Positions 55,001 through 61,949 of a DNA stretch of 64,000 nt are shown here, piece after piece (within the stretch, counting starts at the first letter, position 1; every line of letters starts with the position of its first letter). The notes beneath the pieces are model-generated. The model was not told where the DNA came from. It searched no databases and was given only the letters and a program-made list of their open reading frames with translations. This stretch comes from Chitinibacter bivalviorum (GTDB lineage: Bacteria > Pseudomonadota > Gammaproteobacteria > Burkholderiales > Chitinibacteraceae). The translations under genes and the position numbers were made by a program. The stretch spans positions 3,348,001-3,412,000 of the forward strand of contig NZ_CP058627.1 in assembly GCF_013403565.1 (NCBI RefSeq), given 5' to 3'.

Positions 55001-55411
55001 GAGCACCACAAAGCTATGCCCGCCATCTTCACCGCCGCCAGCGCCAGCCGCTGAGGCGGCTGCTACTTGGGTTGGATCAGCGCCTTGAGCGATTAATTCT
55101 TGGATTTTTGCGGCATCGGCGGCCGCATTATCTGCAGGGGCGACTAAAGCTGCGAACATTTCATTAGTTAGCGGCATGCTATCCGAACGGCCTACGCTAA
55201 TTGTGCCGCCACCATCGAGGCTAATCGACACCGCGCCATCTGAGCCAGTTTGTATCGTATCGCCCACGTTGACTTTGTCGCCAACTTGTAAGGTTTTGAT
55301 TTCACCCGCCAGTGTTAGGACTTTAACTTCACCCATTACTTGGGTGACAACGCCAGTATGGTTGGCGGATTTCGCTGAATTGCTGGCGGTTTGGGTTGTT
55401 TTGCTAGCCAT
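49094..55411 (-). CDS. lapA: LapA-type giant RTX adhesin with retention module, Ig-like repeats and VWA domain
   Basis: 2105 residues from ATG 55411, preceded at good distance by AGGAG (an ATG 6 bp upstream is too close to it). The N-terminus is a LapA-like retention module (about 20-115, GVVTQVMGEVKVLTLAGE) followed by a dialanine site SAAG at residues 120-123, the expected cut site of LapG. Then come a cadherin-like repeat, three near-identical 102-residue repeats (53661-54578), two long TTDNGN-type repeats and further VCBS-like repeats. A von Willebrand A domain with MIDAS motif DVSGS begins near residue 1600. RTX calcium-binding nonapeptides (GNDGNDTINGNAGHDRLDGG, about 1907-1990) and a C-terminal secretion signal close the protein. 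It is exported by LapBCE and would hold cells to surfaces. It is convergent with lapC and divergent from the LuxR-type gene. Confidence 0.94.
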   Translation of the reverse strand: MASKTTQTASNSAKSANHTGVVTQVMGEVKVLTLAGEIKTLQVGDKVNVGDTIQTGSDGAVSISLDGGGTISVGRSDSMPLTNEMFAALVAPADNAAADAAKIQELIAQGADPTQVAAASAAGAGGGEDGGHSFVVLDSPESRVAVDTGFATTPVIQSVSLIPPDASNAITPTNTPPVANNDTFTPASPPNALNDALNTNEDTPLVIQGTTLLANDSDADGNPLTIIGVGTAGNGTVILNADGSITYTPNANYNGPDSFTYTISDGQGGTSTATVTVGVTPVNDPPVLLNPENLAPLGDDVSVTTPEDTPVGGKLAATDVDGDTLTFSLTGNQPAHGTVTVNADGTWLYTPNTNYNGPDSFTALVDDGKGGTDTLVVNIGVTPVNDPPVLVNPENLAPLGDDVSVTTPEDTPIGGKLAATDADGDTLTFSLTGNQPAHGTVTVNADGTWLYTPNTNYNGPDSFTAMVDDGKGGTDTLVVNIGVTPVNDPPVIVDPENLAPLGDDVSVTTPEDTPIGGKLAATDADGDSLTFSLTGNQPAHGTVTVNADGTWLYTPNTNYNGPDSFTAMVDDGKGGTDTLVVNIGVTPLNAPPTITTDNGNEGEGNDTVYESGLATGTNAGVSTITASGTFTVADADGLGDIHSVTVAGTTFVIGAGGLADLAALVGQTANTSHGSVLIDSYNNGVFGYTYTLTSPVTSGSAESDSFNVSVADGSGASAPVTVTINIVDDAPVSTSEHVSVTEDAASNVVSGNVLDNDVSGADSPKSFAGWSTGDAATITALQNFGTLVQDSDGHWSYTLNNGLSATQALTGSDQTDYVLHYTVQDADGTTSPATLTITIKGANDGPTITTDNGNDGEGNDTVYESGLATGTNAGVSTITASGTFTVADADGLGDIHSVTVAGTTFVIGTGTGEFVDLAALVGQTANTSHGSVLIDSYNNGVYSYTYTLSGAVPDIANQVETDSFTVSVSDGVAPAASATITIEINDDIPIAKADSNNISANDFNSEFEGVQELPAVQTSGNVLLGDLNGGVADVQGADQPAKVTQVIFGTNVQAVTTDAPTSIDGKYGTLLLNSDGSYTYTLNNSSNAVQELGNNEHPTDVFSYSIKDADGDVSNLTSLTITVNGADDAIVLDTKLSGEVSSGTVYEAGLSTGSKADGDATTDPTTFTSSFTIKSIDGLDHVTIGTGANTARVNFTQAPDGSWSASVADSSADSALGNSLTVTNAVYSSTSHTWTFSYSYTLNAPETHSAPGNDNVSDTLSVMALETDGSTANGTLSITVVDDVPTAKADFDSVTEDASSTIATGNVITGVDLAGSHDSNSSDGVADVQGADRNVMVTHIGFGTNVQEVHTGTPTSINGQYGSLSLNSDGSYTYSLHNSSNAVQELGNNEHPTEVFTYTITDADGDRSSQTLTISVNGADDAIALDNKLITETNSGTVNEAGLPSGSLADSDPTTQPTSLAGSFTVKSIDGLDHVTIGTGAGNTATVSFTQAADGSWTPHFTDPSAVSALGNSLSITGSSYNAADHTWTLNYTYTLQAAETHSAAGNDTLIDTLAVSAIETDGSTANGTIRIGVVDDAPIAKDISLSSATHVVETNLVLTIDVSGSMQGSKLDLAKQALSNVIDQYDALGDVRIMLVNFSSDASLQGSNTWLSIGAAKALINLLSAGGNTNFDAALAQITTHYNDYGKLTGEGVQNVSYFLSDGVPTVGGGITGSEIGAWTHFVDINDIKSLAFGIGTGATLSTLEPIAYDGVTNTDPSSGVTLVTNASNLPSALVNSAQPVLNFSLLDNGGSFGADGGHVNNIIIDGHTYSFGDASKTMTQTGNIYSYDATTHELTVNTQTGSTLNGGTFTVDMDTGVAHFTGPASLTTALTENISFQLIDNDGDVSASKNLGVTIAAADSGSNVYDTTGGHTLTGTAFNDTIDGNDGNDTINGNAGHDRLDGGTGNDTLNGGDGNDVLYGGIGDDTINGDSGNDVLIGGKGNDILNGGSGVDTFVFSSTASDNGKDTIQDFTVAPKVAGLVQGDILDISDLLTPSTAATFNSSEAAAGAFLQFVQDGANTKVMFDADGSGTSAAPVQVATLTGVNATDLLHHLLDNGEIKTSH
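52589..53640 (-). repeat. two copies of a TTDNGN-type repeat in the adhesin gene
   Basis: Two units with almost identical protein (TTDNGN...EGNDTVYESGLATG onward) occur 774 bp apart. DNA is identical over at least 75 bp (52589 and 53363 onward). Confidence 0.8.
53661..54578 (-). repeat. three tandem 306-bp repeats in the adhesin gene
   Basis: Three consecutive units of exactly 306 bp (102 residues each, TPVNDPPV...TLVVNIGV) differ by only a few residues (for example LVN, IVD, LLN at positions 9-11). Long stretches are identical in DNA, which points to recent duplication or gene conversion. Confidence 0.9.
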
Positions 55412-55621
55412 GATCATTACTCCTGAAAGGTCGGCCTCGGCACAAATCTCGTCTTGGTTTTATACCGAGCTAAGGCCTAAACTAATTAAGTCACGGATCT
55501 AAAGACTGCAAAAAACACCGTAACTTTCACATTGAACTGCTTTTATTGTAGGCAAGGTGCAGGCAACGCAAATCAGCCTGTAGTCCTAAGTAAAAACCCA
55601 TACTTGGTTTGGGGTGCTGCT

Positions 55622-56254
55622 GTGGTGTGTCGTCCTTGTGTCATTGTTTCCAATTCAGCTCAGGCGTTTGCGCTGTGGCAGCCTATTTTGGCGAGCCGTG
55701 GCCAGATCGCTCATTTGCATGACCCGGCGGCAATCAGCGCAGCGCAAATTGCCGCGATGCAGTTTGCGGTGTTTGATTTGGGCTTGTTTTCACCCGCGCA
55801 ATCGGTCGCCGAGATCGCAAACTATGCGCAGTCGGCGGTAGTTTGGTTGCTCGATCAACAATTTACGATCGAAGAAGAGATTCGCTGGCTGGCCATGGGC
55901 GTGAAAGCTTGTTGCACACCTGATTTAGAGCCGCAAAGGCTGGCAGCCATTGTGGATGTCACAACTCGGGGTGGGATTTGGGTGTCGAGTCAGGCGATGC
56001 CCTTTGTGCTCAATGGCTTAAAACAAATGAGCGCCACGCAGCCTGCCAAAACGGATGCTTTGGCGGTTTTGACCCCGCAAGAGCGCAAAATTGCGTGCTT
56101 GGTGGCGCAAGGGGAAAGCAATAAATTAATTGCGCGACATCTGAATATCTCCGATCACACGGTCAAAGCCCATCTGGGCGCTATTTTTGGCAAGCTGCGT
56201 TTATCCGATCGCATGCATCTGGCTTTGTTTGTGAATCAAGAGGGCAATCGCTAG
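55622..56254 (+). CDS. LuxR-family transcriptional regulator with degenerate receiver
   Basis: About 210 residues from GTG 55622, which has GGGG about 8 bp upstream and precedes the first conserved strand (VVCRPCVIVSNS). The frame is open to TTG 55532. The N-terminal part resembles a receiver domain (FAVFDLGLFSPAQ at the phosphoacceptor strand) but lacks the acidic pair, so it may not be phosphorylated. The C-terminal HTH is clear: LTPQERKIACLVAQGESNKL, then HLNISDHTVKAHLGAIFGKL. It is divergent from the adhesin gene and upstream of lapG, so it may control the Lap genes. This is inference from position. Confidence 0.8.
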   Translation: MVCRPCVIVSNSAQAFALWQPILASRGQIAHLHDPAAISAAQIAAMQFAVFDLGLFSPAQSVAEIANYAQSAVVWLLDQQFTIEEEIRWLAMGVKACCTPDLEPQRLAAIVDVTTRGGIWVSSQAMPFVLNGLKQMSATQPAKTDALAVLTPQERKIACLVAQGESNKLIARHLNISDHTVKAHLGAIFGKLRLSDRMHLALFVNQEGNR

Positions 56255-56351
56255 AAAAAATGATCTCAGCCAACCTCTAATCCGATTTGAGCTTGAGCTT
56301 TCAGCGCTTCGAGCATATACCGAGTGCTGGATCTCTAATTTGAAGACTTCC

Positions 56352-57050
56352 ATGTCCGAATATTCACCCCGCCGATCTTGGTCTGCTTGCCGTATCGCAT
56401 TACTGCTGGCGATAGGCGTCGTTGCGTGCTCAACCACGCCGACGATTGGTGAAAGCCCGATCAAGCTCAGCGATAGTACGCTGGATAAAGCCCAAGCCAA
56501 ATATGGGCCAGAGGCAAAAAAACGCCTGCAAAACTGGCAGGCCTTACTCAATGGCGATAAGAAGGGCGACGACAATAGCAAATTAGCCAAGGTGAATGAT
56601 TTCTTTAACGAAACCATCACTTTTGCGCCTGATCAGCAAGTTTGGGGGGTCGAAGACTATTGGGCGACCCCAGTCGAATTTCTGGTGCGTGGCGCGGGGG
56701 ATTGTGAAGACTTTGCCATTGCGAAGTATTTTTCCCTGCTGGCCTTAGGTGTACCCGAAAATAAATTACGCATCACCTACGTACAGGCCTCCGGCCATGG
56801 CCCGACCAATCTGGCGCATATGGTTTTAACGTATTACGCCACGCCTTCGGCGATGCCGGTGGTATTGGATAATTTAATACCAGAAATTAAGCCTGCCTCG
56901 CAACGTACTGATTTGACACCTGTTTATGGTTTTAATGGGCAAGGGCTGTGGCTGGCGAAAGATCGCAGCACGGGTAATGCGGCCCCACGAAAAAACAATA
57001 TCGGATTTTGGGATAAATTGATGGCTAGGCAAGGGAAGGAGCTCGATTGA
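56352..57050 (+). CDS. lapG: LapG-type periplasmic cysteine protease
   Basis: 232 residues from ATG 56352 (MSEYSPRRSW); an in-frame TTG lies 12 bp upstream. A hydrophobic signal segment ends at IGVVAC, a possible lipobox. The bacterial transglutaminase-like cysteine protease triad is Cys118 (GAGDCEDFA), His156 (NLAHMVL) and Asp173 (VVLDNL). Trp-rich WGVEDYWATPVEFL before it is also typical. LapG cuts the dialanine site in the adhesin's N-terminus and frees the cell from the surface. It is 34 bp before lapD, its c-di-GMP-dependent inhibitor. Confidence 0.93.
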   Translation: MSEYSPRRSWSACRIALLLAIGVVACSTTPTIGESPIKLSDSTLDKAQAKYGPEAKKRLQNWQALLNGDKKGDDNSKLAKVNDFFNETITFAPDQQVWGVEDYWATPVEFLVRGAGDCEDFAIAKYFSLLALGVPENKLRITYVQASGHGPTNLAHMVLTYYATPSAMPVVLDNLIPEIKPASQRTDLTPVYGFNGQGLWLAKDRSTGNAAPRKNNIGFWDKLMARQGKELD

Positions 57051-57084
57051 TGCGCCTTTTCTGCGCTTTGCTAAGGAGTAGGAA

Positions 57085-59049
57085 ATGACTTTACTTAAGC
57101 AGTTAATCATTTTGATTGCCGCTTTGTTTGTGTTTCTGTTTTGCGGCACTGTTTATCTCAATGCGCAAAACTCCAGGGCATTTCTGACCGAACAGCTCAC
57201 GACGATCTCGCAAGATACTGCGACCTCGCTGGGGATGCAGCTCTCGCCCTTGATTCTGGATAAAAACAACAAAGTATTCGTCGAGCGTACCGTCGACGCT
57301 ATTTTTGATAGTGGCTACTACCGCGAAATCCATATCGACGATATGGAAGGTAAATCTATCCTCGTACGCAAATCTGGCACACACGTTAATAATGTACCCG
57401 ATTGGTTTATTGCCTTATTCCCCATCGAAACCCCAATTGCCGAATCGGTCATGACCAGCGGCTGGCAGCAAGCCGGCACCATTAGAATCGCCGCCAATCC
57501 GGGGATTGCCTATGCCTCGCTCTGGGGCAGCAGCATCAATGCCCTAATCTGGTTTTCAATTGCCTCGATTATCACACTGATTCTTGGGCTCTTTTTATTG
57601 CATTTTGTCTTGCGCCCATTGCATGAAGTCGAGCGGCAGGCGATGGCCATTTGTAATCGTGAATATCCCGAGGCGGCCAAATTACCGTGGACTCTCGATT
57701 TGCGCAGTGTCGTGCAAGCGATGAATCGCATGACGCAAAAGGTCAAAGAGATGTTCGCCGAGCAGGCGGCCAGTATCGAGCGGATGCGTGCCGAGGCCTA
57801 TCTCGATACGCTCACGGGCCTGGCAAATCGACGCTACTTTGATGTGCATGTGAAGCAATTGATGGAGGCCGAAGAGCCGCTCAGCCATGCCGCCTTGCTG
57901 TTTTTGGAAATCAGCCATTTAAAAGAAATCAATGATCAAAAGGGTTTCCGCGTTGTAGATAATCTATTGGTTGAAACTGCGGCCTTGGTCAAAGGCATTA
58001 TCGGTGATGACGCCAGTGAGGCCTTCGCCGCTCGCATGAGCGGCAATACCTTTGCTGCCTTTTTTGTCGGCGTGGATGCTGAAAAAGCGCAGCATTTGGG
58101 CGCCACCTTGGTGAGCCGCATCGCCTCGCTGCATGAGCGCGGTATGACGCCATTTAGCGATGTCGGTCACGTCGGGGTCGCGATGTACCACGGGCAGAAA
58201 CTGAATAATTGGTTATCCGAAGTCGATATGGCGCTGCGCAGCGCGCAAAGCGAAGGCCCGAATATCATGCACTTCTATGCCCCGCAAGAGGCCACAGGGC
58301 ATGGCGCACTCAGTGCATCACAATGGAAGGGTGTATTGCTGGAAGCCCTTAATTCACAACGTATTGAGCTCTATACCCAGGTTGTTAACCATATTGATGG
58401 TCGTCTGGTACATCGCGAAGTCTTTGTGCGGATCCGCGATGAATTGGGCGAGCAGATACCTGCTGGGCTGTTTGTACCGATGGCCAAACGCCATGGTTTG
58501 ATTCAGGAGTTTGATCGTGTCGTGATCAATCTTTGCCTGAAAGAATTGGCCAAAGACCCAACGCTGCAGCTGGCGATTAATCTATTCCCAGCCTCGATTT
58601 CACACCCTGAATTTGTGAAATGGCTGATCGGCAAATTAGCCGCCAAGCCCGAGCTGGCCTATCAATTGTGCTTTGAATTACCTGAGCAGGAAGCCGTTAC
58701 GCAGCTTGATGATTTGCGCACCTTTATCGAAGAAGTTGGCAAGTTGGGTGTACAGGTCGGTTTGGATAATTTTGGCCGAGGCTTTAGCTCGTTTACCTAT
58801 TTGAGTACCTTGAAAGTGCATTATCTGAAAGTCGATGGCTCATTCAGTAAAGACATCGATCAGAATCGCGAAAATCAATTCTTTATGGATGCGATGGTGA
58901 AAATCGCCCACGGTCTGGATCTGGTCGTCATCGCCAAATCGGTCGAAACGCCAGCCGAGCAAACCATGCTCGAATCATTGCGCGTCGATGGCGTACAAGG
59001 CTTTGGCGTCGGCGGCACCGAGTTGTGGAAAAAAGCGCCTAGCTTGTAA
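57085..59049 (+). CDS. lapD: LapD-type c-di-GMP receptor (degenerate GGDEF-EAL)
   Basis: 654 residues. Transmembrane helices near 5-25 and 150-175 flank a periplasmic domain (about 26-150) that in LapD captures LapG. A HAMP-like linker (about 175-235), a degenerate GGDEF domain (RMSGNTFAAFF at the signature place) and an EAL domain (about 405-650) follow. The EAL signature reads HREVFVRI and the Asp pair is replaced in GLDNFGRGFSSFTYL, so catalysis is not expected while ligand binding is. When c-di-GMP is bound, LapD holds LapG away from the adhesin. AAGGAG lies before the ATG. Confidence 0.94.
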   Translation: MTLLKQLIILIAALFVFLFCGTVYLNAQNSRAFLTEQLTTISQDTATSLGMQLSPLILDKNNKVFVERTVDAIFDSGYYREIHIDDMEGKSILVRKSGTHVNNVPDWFIALFPIETPIAESVMTSGWQQAGTIRIAANPGIAYASLWGSSINALIWFSIASIITLILGLFLLHFVLRPLHEVERQAMAICNREYPEAAKLPWTLDLRSVVQAMNRMTQKVKEMFAEQAASIERMRAEAYLDTLTGLANRRYFDVHVKQLMEAEEPLSHAALLFLEISHLKEINDQKGFRVVDNLLVETAALVKGIIGDDASEAFAARMSGNTFAAFFVGVDAEKAQHLGATLVSRIASLHERGMTPFSDVGHVGVAMYHGQKLNNWLSEVDMALRSAQSEGPNIMHFYAPQEATGHGALSASQWKGVLLEALNSQRIELYTQVVNHIDGRLVHREVFVRIRDELGEQIPAGLFVPMAKRHGLIQEFDRVVINLCLKELAKDPTLQLAINLFPASISHPEFVKWLIGKLAAKPELAYQLCFELPEQEAVTQLDDLRTFIEEVGKLGVQVGLDNFGRGFSSFTYLSTLKVHYLKVDGSFSKDIDQNRENQFFMDAMVKIAHGLDLVVIAKSVETPAEQTMLESLRVDGVQGFGVGGTELWKKAPSL

Positions 59050-59118
59050 GGCGCCAGGGAGCGCGGCCAATCGAATCATCAAACAATTTCGCCGATGGTT
59101 GCCATTCACCAAAATTAA

Positions 59119-59154
59119 AACCCCAACCGTCATGCGTGATGGTTGGGGTTTGTT
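59119..59154 (+). terminator. intrinsic terminator of lapG-lapD
   Basis: AACCCCAACCGTCA / TGATGGTTGGGGTT stem (one G-T pair), TGCG loop, followed by TGTTTTG. Confidence 0.88.
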
Positions 59155-59216
59155 TTGCCTAGTCGCTACTGCTACTAAGCGCTTTAGACCCACAATGGAC
59201 TAATCCAATAAAATTT

Positions 59217-59513
59217 CTAAATTTTATTTTTTGTTCTATTGCAAATCGACTTGGTCAGATTTTTAATAAAATAGTAAGTATCAACTAAAATCGTATCCGC
59301 AACGGTGTTATTAAAATACGGCGAAGTTCTGTCCTCATTAAAACGAGCAATTGCCTTCGTTTCATTCGGGGCGAATATCATAAAGCCAACAACTTCAAAC
59401 CCCTGAGCCAGCAACAGCTCTCTATTAGCAAGAAATTGATCGTGGTCGGTGCACAAACAGCCAAACTCGTTCTGATCCTCGATCATTCGTTTATAAAACT
59501 GATATGCAGGCAT
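59217..59513 (-). CDS. hypothetical protein
   Basis: 98 residues, MPAYQFYKRMIEDQNEFGCL onward. AAAGGA lies 6-7 bp before the ATG, which supports translation. The sequence alternates charged helices and a strand FEVVGFMIFAP, and ends with basic residues. It has no signal peptide, membrane segment or domain that I recognise. AT content is higher than in its neighbours, which could indicate acquisition. It is flanked by the lapD terminator and a 49-bp element. Confidence 0.55.
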   Translation of the reverse strand: MPAYQFYKRMIEDQNEFGCLCTDHDQFLANRELLLAQGFEVVGFMIFAPNETKAIARFNEDRTSPYFNNTVADTILVDTYYFIKNLTKSICNRTKNKI

Positions 59514-59706
59514 TTAGATTCCTTTTTATTTTAATTGCTAATCGTTTCTGTAATATCAAACTAGTTGAGAAAATTGCTAGATTACTCTACTGCCCGTTAT
59601 AAAAAATGTCTGCACTTGGCCGAACTCGGTCTGTCATTAAGTTTACTTTAAGTAAAGCAAGCACGGTAACTCGTCGCTACTAGCGGCAATACCAAAAATA
59701 ACTCAT

Positions 59707-59755
59707 GGGTATATGTTGTAAAGCTTTTAATTGTAAGCGCTTTGAGCATATACCC
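59707..59755. repeat. 49-bp GGGTAT-N37-ATACCC element, copy 6
   Basis: Exact terminal motifs, extended to perfect 11-bp arms ATGGGTATATG / CATATACCCAT (59705-59757) with a 31-nt spacer, the same spacer as copy 2. It ends 5 bp from the stop codon of the TPM gene. A 17-bp stretch of its right half also recurs at 56305-56321 with 2 mismatches. Confidence 0.82.
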
Positions 59756-59760
59756 ATTAT

Positions 59761-60267
59761 TCACAACACCAGCACCGGATCATTGCACAGCTCGTTCGGG
59801 TTGGCTTGGCCCTCTTTGAGCGGGAAATGCTCCGCGAGCAGGGCACCGAGCTCGTGTAGGGTGCGGCTTAGTCCTGCTTCAACTTGGCGGGCGGCTAAAT
59901 CAGTTTGCAGACGTTGGCAAATCTCATCCCATTGCGCTTGCGGTACTTTACCGGCGATGCCGCGATCGGCCACCAGCTCGAGCTTATTTTCCGCTAGGAG
60001 CAAGTACAGCATGATGCCGGTATTGCCTTCGGTATCCCAGACGCGTAAATCCGAAAACCAGCTGATCGCCCGCTCGCGCGCGCTGATACCATGCCAAAGT
60101 TGGCTGGGCAGCAGGTGCGATTCAACTACCAGCCGGATTTCGCCCCGATGGCCATATTCCGATGCGGTAATGGCGCGCGTGAGTTGCGCGGCAACGGCGG
60201 GCCCAAACAGGGCGCGATCGCGATTGGGTTTCAGGTGCTGCCAGTAGCGTGCCCATGTTGATTTCAT
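59761..60267 (-). CDS. TPM-domain protein
   Basis: 168 residues from ATG 60267, overlapping the stop of the upstream gene (TAATG) with GGGAGGA before it. It fits the TPM domain family: GEIRLVVESHLLPSQ, then RERAISWFSDLRVWDTEGNTGIMLYLLLAENKLELVADRGI, with the conserved Trp and LVADRGI. Proteins of this kind form the third gene of lemA-ygcG-TPM operons. Their function is unknown; a membrane or phosphatase role has been proposed for relatives. Confidence 0.8.
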   Translation of the reverse strand: MKSTWARYWQHLKPNRDRALFGPAVAAQLTRAITASEYGHRGEIRLVVESHLLPSQLWHGISARERAISWFSDLRVWDTEGNTGIMLYLLLAENKLELVADRGIAGKVPQAQWDEICQRLQTDLAARQVEAGLSRTLHELGALLAEHFPLKEGQANPNELCNDPVLVL

Positions 60268-61181
60268 TACCATCCTCCCGAAGCGCCGCCGCCACCAAAA
60301 CCACCACCGCCGCCGCTAAATCCGCCGCCCCCGCCGCCAAAGCCACCACCACCTCGATACCCGCCGCCGTAACCGCCACGCCCTGAGCTACTCATGAGTA
60401 TGCCCAGCAGGTCGAGGAAAAAACGGCTGGCGACAATGCTCAGTGCCACGGCCATGCCCAGCCCAAGCAGGGCGGCCAGCGCCAGCGGTGTACCGCTACT
60501 GACGGCGGCAAAAGTGCTCATGCCGGCAATCGCCGCGCGGCTACTCCACGCGCCGATGATTTTGCTCAGGATCACGCAGAAAAACAGCATGCCCGCCAGC
60601 ACCATCGGATGCAGGCCGAGGATTTTCAGCTCGGCTTGCGGATGGGCGCCGCTGGCGCCGCGGGCGGGCGGTGGCGGTAGGGCTTCGCCTTGAATCACGC
60701 CGCTAATCTGCGCAATGCCCGCCTCGATGCCGCCGACAAAATCGCCCGCTTTGAAGGCGGGTAAGATTGTTTCATGAATAATGCGGCTGGCAATCACATC
60801 AGGTAGCGCGCCTTCGAGCCCACGCCCAACCTCAATGCGTACTTTTCTATCGTCTTTGGCGACGAGCAACAGCACGCCATCATCGACGCCTTTGCGACCT
60901 AGCTTCCACGCATCGGTGACTTTAATGCCAAATTGCTCGATGGTGTCATCGCCGGTGGTCGGTACGATCAATAGCGCCAACTGGCTGCCTTTGGCCTGCT
61001 CAATCGCACTGAGTTTTTGCTCGATGGCTGCGCGCTGCTCGCTACTTAAGCTGCCCGTTAAATCCGTGACGCGCGATTGCAGTGCAGGCACTGCGACGGT
61101 GTTGGCTAGGCAGCTGAGGCTGAGTATTAGCCCCAGTGCCAATAGCCATAAGCGCTGCCAAGGCATACGCTGGGTGGGCAT
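60267..61181 (-). CDS. YgcG-family TPM-domain membrane protein
   Basis: 304 residues. Signal peptide (LWLLALGLILSLSCLANTVA), then a TPM domain (about 35-170) with VTDLTGSLSSEQRAAIEQKL, LLIVPTTGDDTIEQ and VRIEVGRGLEGALPD. Membrane segments at about 190-260 and a very Gly/Ser-rich tail (GGGGFGGGGG type) follow. It is exported, with the TPM domain in the periplasm. The ATG overlaps the lemA stop (TAATG), so lemA, this gene and the next are cotranscribed. Confidence 0.87.
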   Translation of the reverse strand: MPTQRMPWQRLWLLALGLILSLSCLANTVAVPALQSRVTDLTGSLSSEQRAAIEQKLSAIEQAKGSQLALLIVPTTGDDTIEQFGIKVTDAWKLGRKGVDDGVLLLVAKDDRKVRIEVGRGLEGALPDVIASRIIHETILPAFKAGDFVGGIEAGIAQISGVIQGEALPPPPARGASGAHPQAELKILGLHPMVLAGMLFFCVILSKIIGAWSSRAAIAGMSTFAAVSSGTPLALAALLGLGMAVALSIVASRFFLDLLGILMSSSGRGGYGGGYRGGGGFGGGGGGFSGGGGGFGGGGASGGW

Positions 61182-61774
61182 TATTTTTTCTCGCTATTAA
61201 AATCCACCGTAGGTGCGGTAGAAATGGCTTTTTCATTCTCGACTTTAAAGTTAGGTTTGGGGTTCAAATCAAACATCTTCGCAGTGAGGTTGGTGGGGAA
61301 AGATCGAGCCGTGGTGTTAAATGTTTTCACCGTTTCGATATAGCGATTGCGCGCCACGGCGATGCGATTTTCGGTGCCTTCGAGTTGCGCGGATAAATCG
61401 CGGAAATTCTGATTGGCTTTTAAATCGGGGTATTTTTCGGCCACGACCATCAGGCGCGATAAGGCCGAGGTCATGCCGGCTTGAGCTTCTTGGAATTTGG
61501 CCAAGGCCGCTTCATCTTTGGCCAGCTCTGGCGTGATTTGCATACTGCCGACTTTGGCGCGCGCCTGGGTTACTTCGATCAGCACTTTTTCTTCGTGCGC
61601 GGCGTAGCCTTTGACGACATTGACCAAATTGGGCACCAGATCGGCGCGACGTTGATATTGATTGAGCACCTCAGACCAGGCTGCATTGACGTTTTCATCT
61701 TGGGCTTGCAAAGCGTTATAGCCACAGCCGCTGAGGGTGGCCGAGAGCACAGCAATAAGGATTAGGCGTTTCAT
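61181..61774 (-). CDS. lemA: LemA-family protein
   Basis: 197 residues from ATG 61774 (MKRLILIAVLSATLSGC), with a lipobox LSGC; ATG 61780 lies 2 codons upstream. The LemA fold shows NAAWSEVLNQYQRRADLVPNL near residue 33, followed by long helices to NRYIETVKTFNTTARSFP and a conserved FKVE. LemA proteins are membrane-attached helical bundles of unknown function, often next to TPM-domain proteins as here. Confidence 0.92.
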   Translation of the reverse strand: MKRLILIAVLSATLSGCGYNALQAQDENVNAAWSEVLNQYQRRADLVPNLVNVVKGYAAHEEKVLIEVTQARAKVGSMQITPELAKDEAALAKFQEAQAGMTSALSRLMVVAEKYPDLKANQNFRDLSAQLEGTENRIAVARNRYIETVKTFNTTARSFPTNLTAKMFDLNPKPNFKVENEKAISTAPTVDFNSEKK

Positions 61775-61870
61775 GAGCATCAGCCCCGTGATTGAATTGG
61801 ATAAACCATCATGCCGCAGCCCCTAGTTGATGACAAGTGGCTGACATCGTTATTTTGGCTCTTTGTAATT

Positions 61871-61884
61871 ATGAAATATTTCAT
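61871..61884. promoter_or_regulatory. 14-bp palindrome between lemA and the repeat-protein gene
   Basis: ATGAAATATTTCAT is a perfect palindrome, with outer ATTA / TAAT partly matching. It lies in the divergent 175-bp region 65 bp before the repeat-protein start. Possible operator. Confidence 0.4.
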
Positions 61885-61949
61885 ATGTAATGGTGGCGTA
61901 TGATGGTGTGTGACCTTGTACTCAATCCCCCATGGCAGGAGAAGCAGAA

